DNA of 45,338 nucleotides from an uncultured Bacteroidia bacterium (GTDB lineage: Bacteria; Bacteroidota; Bacteroidia; Bacteroidales; Prolixibacteraceae), in contig CAIXCY010000221.1 of NCBI GenBank assembly GCA_903918045.1, forward strand, positions 1-45,338. Direction: 5' to 3'. The notes under the pieces are model-generated. The model saw only the letters and a program-made list of their open reading frames with translations, did not search any database and was not told the origin of the DNA. Shown here in pieces: positions 26,141-34,494 of this stretch. The first letter of the stretch is position 1. The number at the start of each line of letters is the position of its first letter. The position numbers and the translations under genes were made by a program.

Positions 26141-26169
26141 TTTAACGGAATCGTATTGGAAATGTAACA
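26141..26169 (+). promoter_or_regulatory. Pho-box-like direct repeats upstream of the Oar-like receptor
   Basis: TTTAACG (26141), CGTATTG (26152) and TGTAACA (26163) sit 11 bp apart, in the same orientation relative to the gene as the boxes before the porin and PlcP-like genes. The array ends 20 bp before a perfect -7 element, so it replaces the -33 element. The middle box is weak. Confidence 0.5.
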
Positions 26170-26189
26170 GCTCACGGTTCGGAATGCTA

Positions 26190-26197
26190 TATTTTTG
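26190..26197 (+). promoter_or_regulatory. -7 promoter element (TATTTTTG) of the Oar-like receptor
   Basis: TATTTTTG is an exact TAnnTTTG match. The implied transcript has a leader of about 58 nt containing two TGTTAAA repeats 10 bp apart. Confidence 0.6.
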
Positions 26198-26261
26198 TCC
26201 GTTGTTAAAAATTGTTAAAACTATTTTTTTTATTGAAACGTTTCATTAAAAAACAAAAAGT

Positions 26262-29200
26262 ATGAAAAAATTAAAAAGAATGATGTTGCTGATAATGTTA
26301 GTCCTATTATCAGTTGTCGCTAAATCACAGGAAACCACCGCTGAAATTTCAGGGTCAATTTCGGATGTAACGGGTACTTTACCAAATGTAAATGTAACCG
26401 CAGTTCACATCCCAACAGGTACTCAGTATACGACCACAACTCGTAATGATGGCCGATATAACTTACCTAACTTGAAAATTGGTGGTCCTTATACTATAAC
26501 CACCTCATTTGTTGGATTCAAGTCTGAGACAGCCACTGAGGTTTATTTAAATTTAGGTCAAACGTTTAAACAAAACTTTAAATTAGTTGATCAGGCAACA
26601 CAATTAGGTGAAATTGTTGTTAAGTATTCGAATGATAAGACTTTCAGTAGTTCAAGAACGGGTTCTCAGGAGTTAATTACAAGAACTCAAATAGATCGTT
26701 TACCAACAATTAACCGTTCAATTCAGGATTTTGTCAGGTTAGAACCTACTGCCAATGGATTGAATATTGGTGGCAGAAGTAATCAATACAATAATATGAC
26801 AGTTGATGGTGCCAATTTTAACAATTCATTTGGGCTATCATCAATTTTGGGAGGACAAACAGCCGCACAACCCATTTCATTGGAAGCGATTGAGCAAATT
26901 CAGGTTAATGTCTCGCCATATGATGTTAAACAGGGTGGTTTTGCAGGAACGGGCATAAACACTGTAACTAAAAGTGGTACTAATACTTTTAAGGGAAGTA
27001 TTTATCAATATTCCAGAAATGAAAATTATTTAGGTTATAATGCCGGGCCAACTACTGTCCCCAAAACACCTTTTACCTATTCGATTAAAGGATTTAGCTT
27101 AGGTGGGGCAATTATTAAGGATAAATTGTTTTTCTATGTCAGTGGTGAACAGGTAAGACAAGATGCTCCTGCAACTTCAATGTTGCCTTCGGACGCTTCT
27201 CACGCTGCAGGTGGAAATTATTCTCAGGCAAATGCTGATACTTTAACTGCTTTGTCTGGGTTTTTAAAAACCAAATATGGATATGACCCTGGTTCTTTCC
27301 AGAGTTACACCTTCAAAACCTATTCAGATAAGATTACAGCAAAATTAGATTGGAACATTAATCTTAAGAATACTTTCACGTTAAAGTATAACTATTTAAA
27401 ATCCTCGGCTGATCAATTTGCATCTACCTCAAGGCCTGGGAGTGGTCAGGTAACCGGCGGACAACCAGGGACCTACTCAATGCCGTTTTTTGGCAGTGGT
27501 TATGTGATTAATAACAACTTTAATATCTTAATTGCCGAATTGAATACCCATTTCAATAATAAGTTGTCAAATAAATTACAGATTGGGTATACCGCATTAA
27601 GAGATTTTCGTTCTCCTCACTCCAATAGTTCAACAATGCCATTGGTTGATATTTTAAACAATGGTAATATTTATACAACTTTTGGATATGAAATGTATAC
27701 TTACAACAATAAATTGTCTACTGATGTTTACCAATTGAATGACATTTTAACTTATTATAAAGGTGCCCATGAATTTACTATTGGCACTCAAAATTCATTC
27801 AAAAAATATCAAAACGCATTTGCTCCTGGATATCAGGGTGTTTATCAATTCAATAGTTTGACAGACTTCTATAATTCAGCAAAAAACGGACTTGCAAATG
27901 CTAAATCATACTATCTGCAATATTCAGCGCTACCTGGAGGGGCTTTCCCCTGGGCTTACGCAGGATCAACTGAATTATCTCAGTTTGTACAGGATAAATG
28001 GAAAATATCAAATGATTTTACATTAACTTATGGTTTGCGGATTGATGAAACAATATACAAACAATCAATGACAGATAACCCTAGTTTTGATGCCTTAACG
28101 TTTAAAGATGGATTATCGTATAACATTGGTAAGGCACCAATGAATAATGTTATTATTTCACCAAGATTAGGTTTCAACTGGAATCCTAATGGTGATAAGA
28201 CATTACAAGTAAGAGGTGGGACTGGTATTTTTGCAGGGCCTCCACCGTTCGTTTGGATTTCAAATCAGGCTTCGAACAATGGTATCCAATTTGGTTCATT
28301 CACAAATAATACTCCACCCAAATCACCAAATCCTGGCAATTTGGTAGCATTTAATCCGGATCCTAACGCTTACAGGCCAACTGCAGGAGCTGCCAATACT
28401 TCTTATAGTACTGCCTTGGTTGCCAACAACTTTAAATATCCTACAGCCTGGAAGTCAACTTTGGCTGTTGACAAGAAGTTAGATGGTGGTTGGTTAGTAG
28501 GTGCTGAGTACAACTATACAAAAGACATCAATGCCGTTTATTACTCCAACATAAATTTAAATGAATCCAATTGGTTTGCCTTGGGTGGTGTTGATAACAG
28601 GCACCGTTATTTAACTTCCGTTTCAAATACCAACAAATATTATGCTGGAACTACACTTGCAAATCCGAATATTGGTAACGCGATTTTAATGAGTAATACC
28701 AGTCAGGGATATGTGTACACGTTAACTGCAAAAATTCAAAGAACTCTTGAGAATTTATCCTATGGTGTAGCTTACACACATTCTGTTGCCAGGAACACTG
28801 CCGAGGGAGGATCGACTGCTTCTTCATTGTGGAGTGCAGCGCCTGTTGCCAATCAGGATCCTAACGCCGCGAATATGGGATATGCATCCTATTACCAACC
28901 AAACAGGGTTATTGCCAATTTTACCTACAGACTAAATGAAGGCCAATATCTTTCTACAACCTTTGGAGCAATTTATGAGTTGACAAACAACGGAGTAACA
29001 TCCTATGTTTATAATGGTGATTTAAATGGTGACGGTAATGCGGGTAATGACCTGATGTATATTCCAAAAACAGCTGCTGATATTAATTTGGTCAAAGTTG
29101 GCTCAGGTGGTTCAGGTACCGGTACTACAGGTGTTACTGATTCAAGAACATCAAAACAAATATGGGATCAGTTAGATGCTTTTATTTCCAATTCAACCTA

Positions 29201-29552
29201 CCTGAATACTCATAGAGGTGAATACGCTAAAAGAAACGCTGTTGTAATGCCTTATTTTAGTAAATTGGATTTGAACATAACACAAGATTTAAAACTCAAA
29301 TCTCATACGATCAGGTTTTCATTGGATATGATTAATGCCGGAAATTTTATCAACAGAGACTGGGGTATGGTTAAAATTCCTACCGCTACAAACATCTTAA
29401 AGTATGAAGGTATTTCTGCTGACGGAAAAACTCCTTCATTCTCGCTTCCATTCCAAACCGGAACCACTCCTTTTACTCAGCCGTTCCAAAACTCAACAGC
29501 TATAGGTTCAAGATGGCAATTGATGTTTGGTATAAAATACCTGTTTAATTGA
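26262..29552 (+). CDS. Oar-like TonB-dependent receptor with carboxypeptidase-regulatory domain
   Basis: A 1096-residue outer-membrane protein. Residues 1-23 are a signal peptide (MKKLKRMMLLIMLVLLSVVA). Residues about 25-115 are a carboxypeptidase-regulatory-like domain (AEISGSISDVTGTLPNVNVT). The plug at about 120-240 has RTQIDRLPTINRSIQDFVRL, NIGGRSNQYNNMTVDGANFN and FAGTGINTVTKSGTNTFKGS. This is the Oar-like pattern. The barrel ends in WQLMFGIKYLFN with a terminal aromatic region. No SusD partner is present. It has its own terminator (29573-29619) and precedes a split 5'-nucleotidase. A Pho-like promoter suggests uptake of a phosphorus-containing ligand, which is inference. Confidence 0.92.
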   Translation: MKKLKRMMLLIMLVLLSVVAKSQETTAEISGSISDVTGTLPNVNVTAVHIPTGTQYTTTTRNDGRYNLPNLKIGGPYTITTSFVGFKSETATEVYLNLGQTFKQNFKLVDQATQLGEIVVKYSNDKTFSSSRTGSQELITRTQIDRLPTINRSIQDFVRLEPTANGLNIGGRSNQYNNMTVDGANFNNSFGLSSILGGQTAAQPISLEAIEQIQVNVSPYDVKQGGFAGTGINTVTKSGTNTFKGSIYQYSRNENYLGYNAGPTTVPKTPFTYSIKGFSLGGAIIKDKLFFYVSGEQVRQDAPATSMLPSDASHAAGGNYSQANADTLTALSGFLKTKYGYDPGSFQSYTFKTYSDKITAKLDWNINLKNTFTLKYNYLKSSADQFASTSRPGSGQVTGGQPGTYSMPFFGSGYVINNNFNILIAELNTHFNNKLSNKLQIGYTALRDFRSPHSNSSTMPLVDILNNGNIYTTFGYEMYTYNNKLSTDVYQLNDILTYYKGAHEFTIGTQNSFKKYQNAFAPGYQGVYQFNSLTDFYNSAKNGLANAKSYYLQYSALPGGAFPWAYAGSTELSQFVQDKWKISNDFTLTYGLRIDETIYKQSMTDNPSFDALTFKDGLSYNIGKAPMNNVIISPRLGFNWNPNGDKTLQVRGGTGIFAGPPPFVWISNQASNNGIQFGSFTNNTPPKSPNPGNLVAFNPDPNAYRPTAGAANTSYSTALVANNFKYPTAWKSTLAVDKKLDGGWLVGAEYNYTKDINAVYYSNINLNESNWFALGGVDNRHRYLTSVSNTNKYYAGTTLANPNIGNAILMSNTSQGYVYTLTAKIQRTLENLSYGVAYTHSVARNTAEGGSTASSLWSAAPVANQDPNAANMGYASYYQPNRVIANFTYRLNEGQYLSTTFGAIYELTNNGVTSYVYNGDLNGDGNAGNDLMYIPKTAADINLVKVGSGGSGTGTTGVTDSRTSKQIWDQLDAFISNSTYLNTHRGEYAKRNAVVMPYFSKLDLNITQDLKLKSHTIRFSLDMINAGNFINRDWGMVKIPTATNILKYEGISADGKTPSFSLPFQTGTTPFTQPFQNSTAIGSRWQLMFGIKYLFN

Positions 29553-29572
29553 TGGCTTGAAATATTAAATTT

Positions 29573-29619
29573 AAAGCAGTAAAATACAGGTTAAAACCTT
29601 GTACTTTACTGCTTTTTTT
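29573..29619 (+). terminator. Intrinsic terminator after the Oar-like receptor gene
   Basis: AAAGCAGTAAA (29573-29583) pairs with 29605-29615. A second short helix forms inside, and the T run extends to 29619. It lies 20 bp after the receptor stop codon, so the nucleotidase genes depend on read-through or a separate promoter. Confidence 0.9.
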
Positions 29620-29657
29620 GTACGCTAAAACCAGTAATTGAACAAATAATCCGCCGC

Positions 29658-30455
29658 ATGCACTTCTTAAATACTTTTAATGAAAATCTGTTCCGTTCAA
29701 GGTTTGCAGTGATAATTGCAGTCGTGATTATCTTAAACACTGCATGCCATTCATTAACGGTTATAAAGGTGGAATCGCGTAATATCCGACTCGATTCTAC
29801 ATTGACGATAGCTCCTGATGCAAAGATAGAATCTGTTATCGTTCCCTACAGAAACATTATAATGCATGAAATAAATGAGGTCCTTTGTTACGCTAAGGTT
29901 CCACTTTATGGAGGGCATCCTGAGAGTCCACTGACCAATTTTTGTGCTGACCTTCTCCGAATCGAATCTGATTCGGTCTGTTTAAAGCAATTTCCGTCGA
30001 TTCATATAGATGTTTCCATGGTCAATCGGGGCGGTTTACGTGTCCCTATTCCCAAAGGGGAAGTCAAAGTTAAGGATATGTTTGAATTGATGCCTTTTGA
30101 AAATAAAGTGGTATTCCTGAAGATGTCAGGCACCGATCTACGCAGTTTTATAGACCACATGGCCGCCCGTGGCGGGGAAGGAGTATCAGGGATGAATTTT
30201 GGAATAAAGGAAAATAGAGGGATTAACATGCTGATTGAGGGAAAACCTCTCGATGATTCAAAAATTTACTGGCTCGCAACCAGCGATTATCTTGCCAATG
30301 GTGGTGACGGTAATGATGTCTTAAAAGGAATCAATGAAAGAGTCTCCTCAGGGGTAAAATTAAGAGATATGTTTATTGACCATTTACGCAAATTAGGAAA
30401 TCAGGGAATTGTTATTGAAGCTAATACAGATGGGAGGATTTACGATGCAAAATAG
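29658..30455 (+). CDS. 5'-nucleotidase C-terminal domain as a separate lipoprotein
   Basis: A 265-residue protein starting with a lipoprotein signal ending in LNTAC (Cys30). The mature part is the substrate-binding domain of UshA-type 5'-nucleotidases: PLTNFCADLLRIES, VNRGGLRVPIPKGEVKVKDM, FELMPFENKVVFLKMSGTDL and LATSDYLANGGDG. In UshA this domain lies after the metallophosphatase domain in one chain. Here it is a separate, lipid-anchored protein encoded before its catalytic partner and overlapping it by 11 bp. It probably binds the nucleoside moiety in the periplasm or at the surface. The same two-gene order is seen in other Bacteroidetes. Confidence 0.88.
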   Translation: MHFLNTFNENLFRSRFAVIIAVVIILNTACHSLTVIKVESRNIRLDSTLTIAPDAKIESVIVPYRNIIMHEINEVLCYAKVPLYGGHPESPLTNFCADLLRIESDSVCLKQFPSIHIDVSMVNRGGLRVPIPKGEVKVKDMFELMPFENKVVFLKMSGTDLRSFIDHMAARGGEGVSGMNFGIKENRGINMLIEGKPLDDSKIYWLATSDYLANGGDGNDVLKGINERVSSGVKLRDMFIDHLRKLGNQGIVIEANTDGRIYDAK

Positions 30456-31320
30456 GAGAGAATTTTTGCGCTTACTTGGTGCCGGAACCCTTGGTACGGC
30501 TGCACTTGGTACTCCGATTTCTTTACTGGCCGGACAAAAACCTGTTCATATTACCATTCTTCATACGAACGATTTTCATTCACATATTGACTCGTTTTCC
30601 AAAGATGCGCCACTTAATCCGGGGGAAGGTGGAATGGCAAGACGGGCAGCACTTATTTCCAAAATAAGGTCTGAAACTGAACATGTGCTTCTCTTTGACG
30701 CAGGAGACATCTTCCAGGGTACACCCTACTTTAACTACTTTAAGGCTAAACTCGATTTTGAGCTGATGACCCTGATGGGTTATGATGCTGCTACACTTGG
30801 CAATCATGAATTCGATAATGGACTCGAAGGTTTGGAAAGTCAGCTGAAGTTTGCCGGGTTTCCCATTATCAACTCAAACTACGATTTTTCAGATACTATT
30901 CTGGCTGGAAAGACAATGCCCTATAAAATTTTCAGGCGTGGTGGTGCAAAAATTGGTGTTTATGGTCTTGGAATAGAGCTACACGGTCTTGTGGATTCAA
31001 AAAATTACGGCAATACGCGCTATAACGATCCGCTCGAGACAGCTCTTAAAATGGAAAAACAACTCAAAGAAGAACATCATACCGATCTCATTATATGCTT
31101 GTCGCACCTGGGATATGATTACAAAGAGAATAAAATCAGCGATAAGGTAATCGCATCACAAACCCATCATACCGATCTGATCATCGGTGGACATACCCAT
31201 ACCTTTCTGAAAAAACCGGATTTAATCAGGAATAAATCTGGCAAAGAGGTTGTGGTTAATCAGGTAGGATTCGGTGGACTCCTCGTTGGAAAGGTCGACT
31301 TTTATTTGTCAAAACAATGA
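30445..31320 (+). CDS. 5'-nucleotidase metallophosphatase subunit, Tat-exported
   Basis: From the ATG at 30445 the product has 291 residues and starts MQNRREFLRLLGAGTLGTAA, a twin-arginine signal. A frame from 30409 would add 12 residues in front of it and is rejected. Dinuclear metal motifs: ILHTNDFHSHID, LLFDAGDIFQGTPYF, LGNHEFDNGLEG, CLSHLGYD and IGGHTHTFL. This is the catalytic domain of 5'-nucleotidase/UshA without the C-terminal domain. It releases phosphate from nucleotides or related esters in the periplasm, presumably after folding with metal in the cytoplasm. It overlaps the upstream gene by 11 bp, so the two are translationally coupled. Confidence 0.9.
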   Translation: MQNRREFLRLLGAGTLGTAALGTPISLLAGQKPVHITILHTNDFHSHIDSFSKDAPLNPGEGGMARRAALISKIRSETEHVLLFDAGDIFQGTPYFNYFKAKLDFELMTLMGYDAATLGNHEFDNGLEGLESQLKFAGFPIINSNYDFSDTILAGKTMPYKIFRRGGAKIGVYGLGIELHGLVDSKNYGNTRYNDPLETALKMEKQLKEEHHTDLIICLSHLGYDYKENKISDKVIASQTHHTDLIIGGHTHTFLKKPDLIRNKSGKEVVVNQVGFGGLLVGKVDFYLSKQ

Positions 31321-31336
31321 AAAATAAATTCTGAAG

Positions 31337-31393
31337 CATGAAGGTCGTGCCGCTGGAAGAATGAAAAGATCAGCGGGCGACGGCCATTTCATG
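31337..31393. other. 57-nt interrupted inverted repeat (structured RNA or terminator)
   Basis: Nested complementary segments: CATGAA (31337-31342) with 31388-31393, GTCG (31344-31347) with 31378-31381, and CCGCTG (31350-31355) with 31371-31376, around a 15-nt A-rich loop. It is much richer in GC than its surroundings and begins 17 bp after the nucleotidase stop codon. There is no T run, so it is not a standard terminator. Confidence 0.5.
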
Positions 31394-31434
31394 TCTAAGA
31401 TACAGAATAATATATCCACTAATTAAATAGAATA

Positions 31435-31644
31435 ATGTTAAAAGAGATTTTGCTTAATTCAACAGGGAATAATCAAATTGATCATCTTCTGATGGAGGAA
31501 TTAAAAGGGTTCATTTTTAATTCGATGGATAGGAGGGATGAAAGGACAGAAATGGAAGATGATGATGAAGTTGACCCTGGTGATCAAAGAAAGGAACTCG
31601 CAGATGAGGAGGATTTGGACGATGATGAATTAGCAGATTATTGA
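31435..31644 (+). CDS. Small, very acidic protein of unknown function
   Basis: A 69-residue frame from ATG 31435. I recognise no family. The first half has a possible amphipathic helix (NQIDHLLMEELKGFIFNSMD); the second half is strongly acidic (EMEDDDEVDPGD, DEEDLDDDELADY). There is no signal peptide, cysteine or membrane segment. It lies alone between the nucleotidase genes and a minus-strand receptor gene whose 3' end faces it. Such acidic tails occur in nucleic-acid-mimic or chaperone-binding proteins, but nothing here shows which. It may be a chance frame, although the codon use looks like its neighbours. Confidence 0.5.
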   Translation: MLKEILLNSTGNNQIDHLLMEELKGFIFNSMDRRDERTEMEDDDEVDPGDQRKELADEEDLDDDELADY

Positions 31645-31682
31645 CATAAATTAGAATGTGAAAAGTAATTCTCTTATGCCCG

Positions 31683-34157
31683 TTATTTTTCATTCCCTGG
31701 AGGTTCTGTCAGATTAATATCTTCAAATTCTTTATCTTTTTTAAATTTCAGCTTTCCAAATTTATAGGTGAAATTAATTCCGAAAGAGCGATAGGGCAAT
31801 TGGCGTATATTTAATAAAGTGAAATCATCTCCATGAAGATTAGTTTTCTGAGTTACATATTTATTAAAAAAATTGGTGGCAGTTGCAGCAATACTTGCGT
31901 TTTTAGTCAATTGTTTCCTGAAAGCTAAATTATAGGTAGTAAAGGATGGCATTGTACCCTGAGCGTTGATCCTCTTTGAATTAAAGTTTCCGAATAATTC
32001 TAAGATAAGTGTGCTGTTTAGCTGATAGGAAGCATTAATTGTTGTACGGTAACTAAATCCGTGAACATTTGCAACGGAAGAAATACCCGTGAAAATGTAT
32101 CTTTCAAAACCCATAATATTGGTGCGGATATTTAAATTCCTCATAGCAGGAATCGCAGCAAATAAATTTAAACCATAATTATCCTCCCTCCCAATATTCT
32201 GGCGTGTACTTATTGCCACATTATTATAAGTTGAATCTCCTACTGCATAGGAAGGATAATATCTTGTATATGATTGTATATCATCGGTGTTCCCCCGATA
32301 AAAGAGCGCTGAATTTATATTGGCGCCGTTTTCGAAATTTTTATTATAACTGAATTCAATCTTATTTCCAACCTCAGGCCTAAGGTTCGGATTCCCTGCA
32401 GTAATATTTTTGGGGTCGCTGGCATTGATAAATGGATTCAGGTCACGATATTCCGGCCGCTGAATACGGTGAGAGTAGCTGATCTTTATTGTTTGGTTAT
32501 TCTTTAATGCTTTTGATACGACTAAGGATGGAATCAGTGTGTTATAGGGTGCAACAGTTACTACTGCTGAATTTGAGAAATTTGCTTTACCCCTGGTATA
32601 TTCATCCCGGATGCCCGCTTTAACATCAAACAATTTTAATACTTTAAAAGAAGCGGAAAGATAACCAGCGTAGATATATCTTTTGTAATTAAGTACTGAA
32701 GACTGGCTCGAATTAAAATGGTAAAGACCGGAGTTGGTATTGAGCAAATAGACATCAGAAGTTCCGCTTATATTATCCGATTGGGTCTTCGCACCAGCTT
32801 CAAGAAAAACTTCATTCGTAAACGGATGGCTATAATTTGCAACAAAGTTCATCTCCTTTTGAAATCCCGGGTTGTTTCCATAAGTACTATTTTCTAACGT
32901 ACCTGATGATAATTCCTGTTGTGATTGTTGGTAATATGAATAATTATTTGCGTTGGAAGAGATCCACGAGAACTCTAATTCCTGATTTTTCTTTTTAAAT
33001 TTCTTTTTGTAATTCAAGCTAAAATCAAGGATTTGTGAATTGGCATAATTTATGGCATTAAGTGCATCATAAATATTTGATAACTGATTGCCAATGGCAT
33101 CCTCAATTGTGGTTAGCCGATTTGCTGTTCCTCCATTATGGGTCCCGAAATAATTATAACCGGCTGTTCCTGTGATATTATTCTGAGGATTAATATCCCA
33201 ATCAAACCCAATTCCTGACTGATCTCCGTTACGGCGGAACTCCCCTGTTCCATTTTGGAACAAATGCGAGGAACCTGAAGGGTTATTGGCTGAACGGTTC
33301 ATGCTGTTTATTGTGGTTGAAAGCAATTGTGCATTCCCGCCAAAAAAAGCATTAATTCCGAATTTGCCTTTCCTTATATTAAGGTTGAATGATCCGTTTT
33401 CCAGACGCGTGCCTGCGGATATGGCGATATTTCCGTTCACTCCCTGAGCAGTGTTTTTTTTCATGATGATATTTATGATGCCACCAGTCCCTTCTGCATC
33501 ATATTTTGCACCCGGACTTGTAATGATTTCGATATTTTGAATCTGATTTGATGGAATAGTTTGTAAAACATCCGCTATATTACTGCCAAAGAGAGCAGAA
33601 GGTTTTCCATTAATTAAAAAACGGATGTTTGAGTTGCCTTGCAATTCAACATTTCCGTCAACATCGACGGAAACCTGTGGTACTTTCTTTAATACATCCG
33701 TGGCTACACCACTCTGTGACGTAATATCCCTGTCAACATTATAAATAGTTTTGTCGATTTTATTTTCAATTATAGCTTTTTCAGAAGTGATGATTACTTC
33801 TTTCAATAGCGTATTTTGGCTGGAGATTTTAATATCTCCGAAAATAATATTCAAATTGTCCCTGCCTACAATGATATTGTTTCGTTCATTGGTGGTGTAC
33901 CCCATGAAATTGACAGATAACCTGTAAGTACCATTCGGGATTTTAGTCAGTCTGAAACTACCTTTACCATCGGATGTAGTTCCATTCACGACTTTATTGT
34001 CATCTTGGTGATACAGGCCTATTGTGGCATATTCGATGGGCTGATTGGATACGGAATCGATAATTCTTCCGGAAATTTTTCCGTCAATACTATATTCACC
34101 TTTTGTCTGGATTGAAATGAAGAAAATCAGAAGTAAAAATGGGACAAATAATTTCAT
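31683..34157 (-). CDS. TonB-dependent receptor, outer-membrane beta-barrel family
   Basis: An 824-residue protein. Signal peptide MKLFVPFLLLIFFISIQTKG; residues about 22-110 are a carboxypeptidase-regulatory-like domain (KISGRIIDSVSNQPIEYATI). A plug-like domain follows, with DVLKKVPQVSVDVDGNVELQ, GNSNIRFLINGKPSALFGSN and IEIITSPGAKYDAEGTGGII. The barrel has SYSHRIQRPEYRDLNPFINA and NPNLRPEVGNKIEFSYNKNF, typical of the Bacteroidetes OMP_b-brl_3 family. The C-terminus continues with a charged tail (DKEFEDINLTEPPGNEK) after the last barrel strand, which is uncommon for outer-membrane barrels. The ligand is unknown; there is no SusD-like partner. Confidence 0.9.
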   Translation of the reverse strand: MKLFVPFLLLIFFISIQTKGEYSIDGKISGRIIDSVSNQPIEYATIGLYHQDDNKVVNGTTSDGKGSFRLTKIPNGTYRLSVNFMGYTTNERNNIIVGRDNLNIIFGDIKISSQNTLLKEVIITSEKAIIENKIDKTIYNVDRDITSQSGVATDVLKKVPQVSVDVDGNVELQGNSNIRFLINGKPSALFGSNIADVLQTIPSNQIQNIEIITSPGAKYDAEGTGGIINIIMKKNTAQGVNGNIAISAGTRLENGSFNLNIRKGKFGINAFFGGNAQLLSTTINSMNRSANNPSGSSHLFQNGTGEFRRNGDQSGIGFDWDINPQNNITGTAGYNYFGTHNGGTANRLTTIEDAIGNQLSNIYDALNAINYANSQILDFSLNYKKKFKKKNQELEFSWISSNANNYSYYQQSQQELSSGTLENSTYGNNPGFQKEMNFVANYSHPFTNEVFLEAGAKTQSDNISGTSDVYLLNTNSGLYHFNSSQSSVLNYKRYIYAGYLSASFKVLKLFDVKAGIRDEYTRGKANFSNSAVVTVAPYNTLIPSLVVSKALKNNQTIKISYSHRIQRPEYRDLNPFINASDPKNITAGNPNLRPEVGNKIEFSYNKNFENGANINSALFYRGNTDDIQSYTRYYPSYAVGDSTYNNVAISTRQNIGREDNYGLNLFAAIPAMRNLNIRTNIMGFERYIFTGISSVANVHGFSYRTTINASYQLNSTLILELFGNFNSKRINAQGTMPSFTTYNLAFRKQLTKNASIAATATNFFNKYVTQKTNLHGDDFTLLNIRQLPYRSFGINFTYKFGKLKFKKDKEFEDINLTEPPGNEK

Positions 34158-34494
34158 AAAAAGCGGTTCAAAATATGCCGCAAATGTATTGATTTTGCCC
34201 CTTTAAATAGGGTTCTGCGACAATAAGTTGTTAAACCACGCAACTGTTACTTTAAACATTTTTATGGTTTATGGGTTTCCTGCCAAAGATATCTTGATAT
34301 GTTCTTTACACGAATCAAGGTTAGAGCAATTCTATTTTCTCGATTTTGTTTGGCGATCCTTTTGTTTGTAGTTTTTGGTCAGATATCTGGCATATCTATT
34401 TAAATTGTTCTTTTCAATAAAAAAGATTGCATTTTTCATTAATTCAGAAAATATGGAACTATATTTGATTTTTAATGTTTAAAATTTGTATATT
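34158..34494. other. Intergenic region between divergent genes
   Basis: This 337-bp AT-rich region has no credible gene. On the minus strand TACATTTG (34181-34188) matches the -7 consensus for the receptor gene, 23 bp before its ATG. On the plus strand the sequence before 34495 has TAAAATTTG, one base longer than the consensus. Nothing else is recognisable. Confidence 0.55.

Larger units (their letters stand above)
25908..26261 (+). other. Non-coding leader region upstream of the Oar-like receptor
   Basis: This 354-bp stretch has no gene. Its 3' part contains the Pho-like boxes at 26141-26169, the -7 element at 26190-26197 and two TGTTAAA repeats at 26203-26219. The first 230 bp show nothing I can name. 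Confidence 0.6.

Noticed and set aside
26203-26219. Two TGTTAAA copies after the -7 element as further Pho boxes
   Set aside because: They match one segment of the porin promoter (TGTTAAAAATTGTTA) but lie downstream of the predicted start site in the opposite orientation to the other boxes; in such AT-rich sequence chance is likely.
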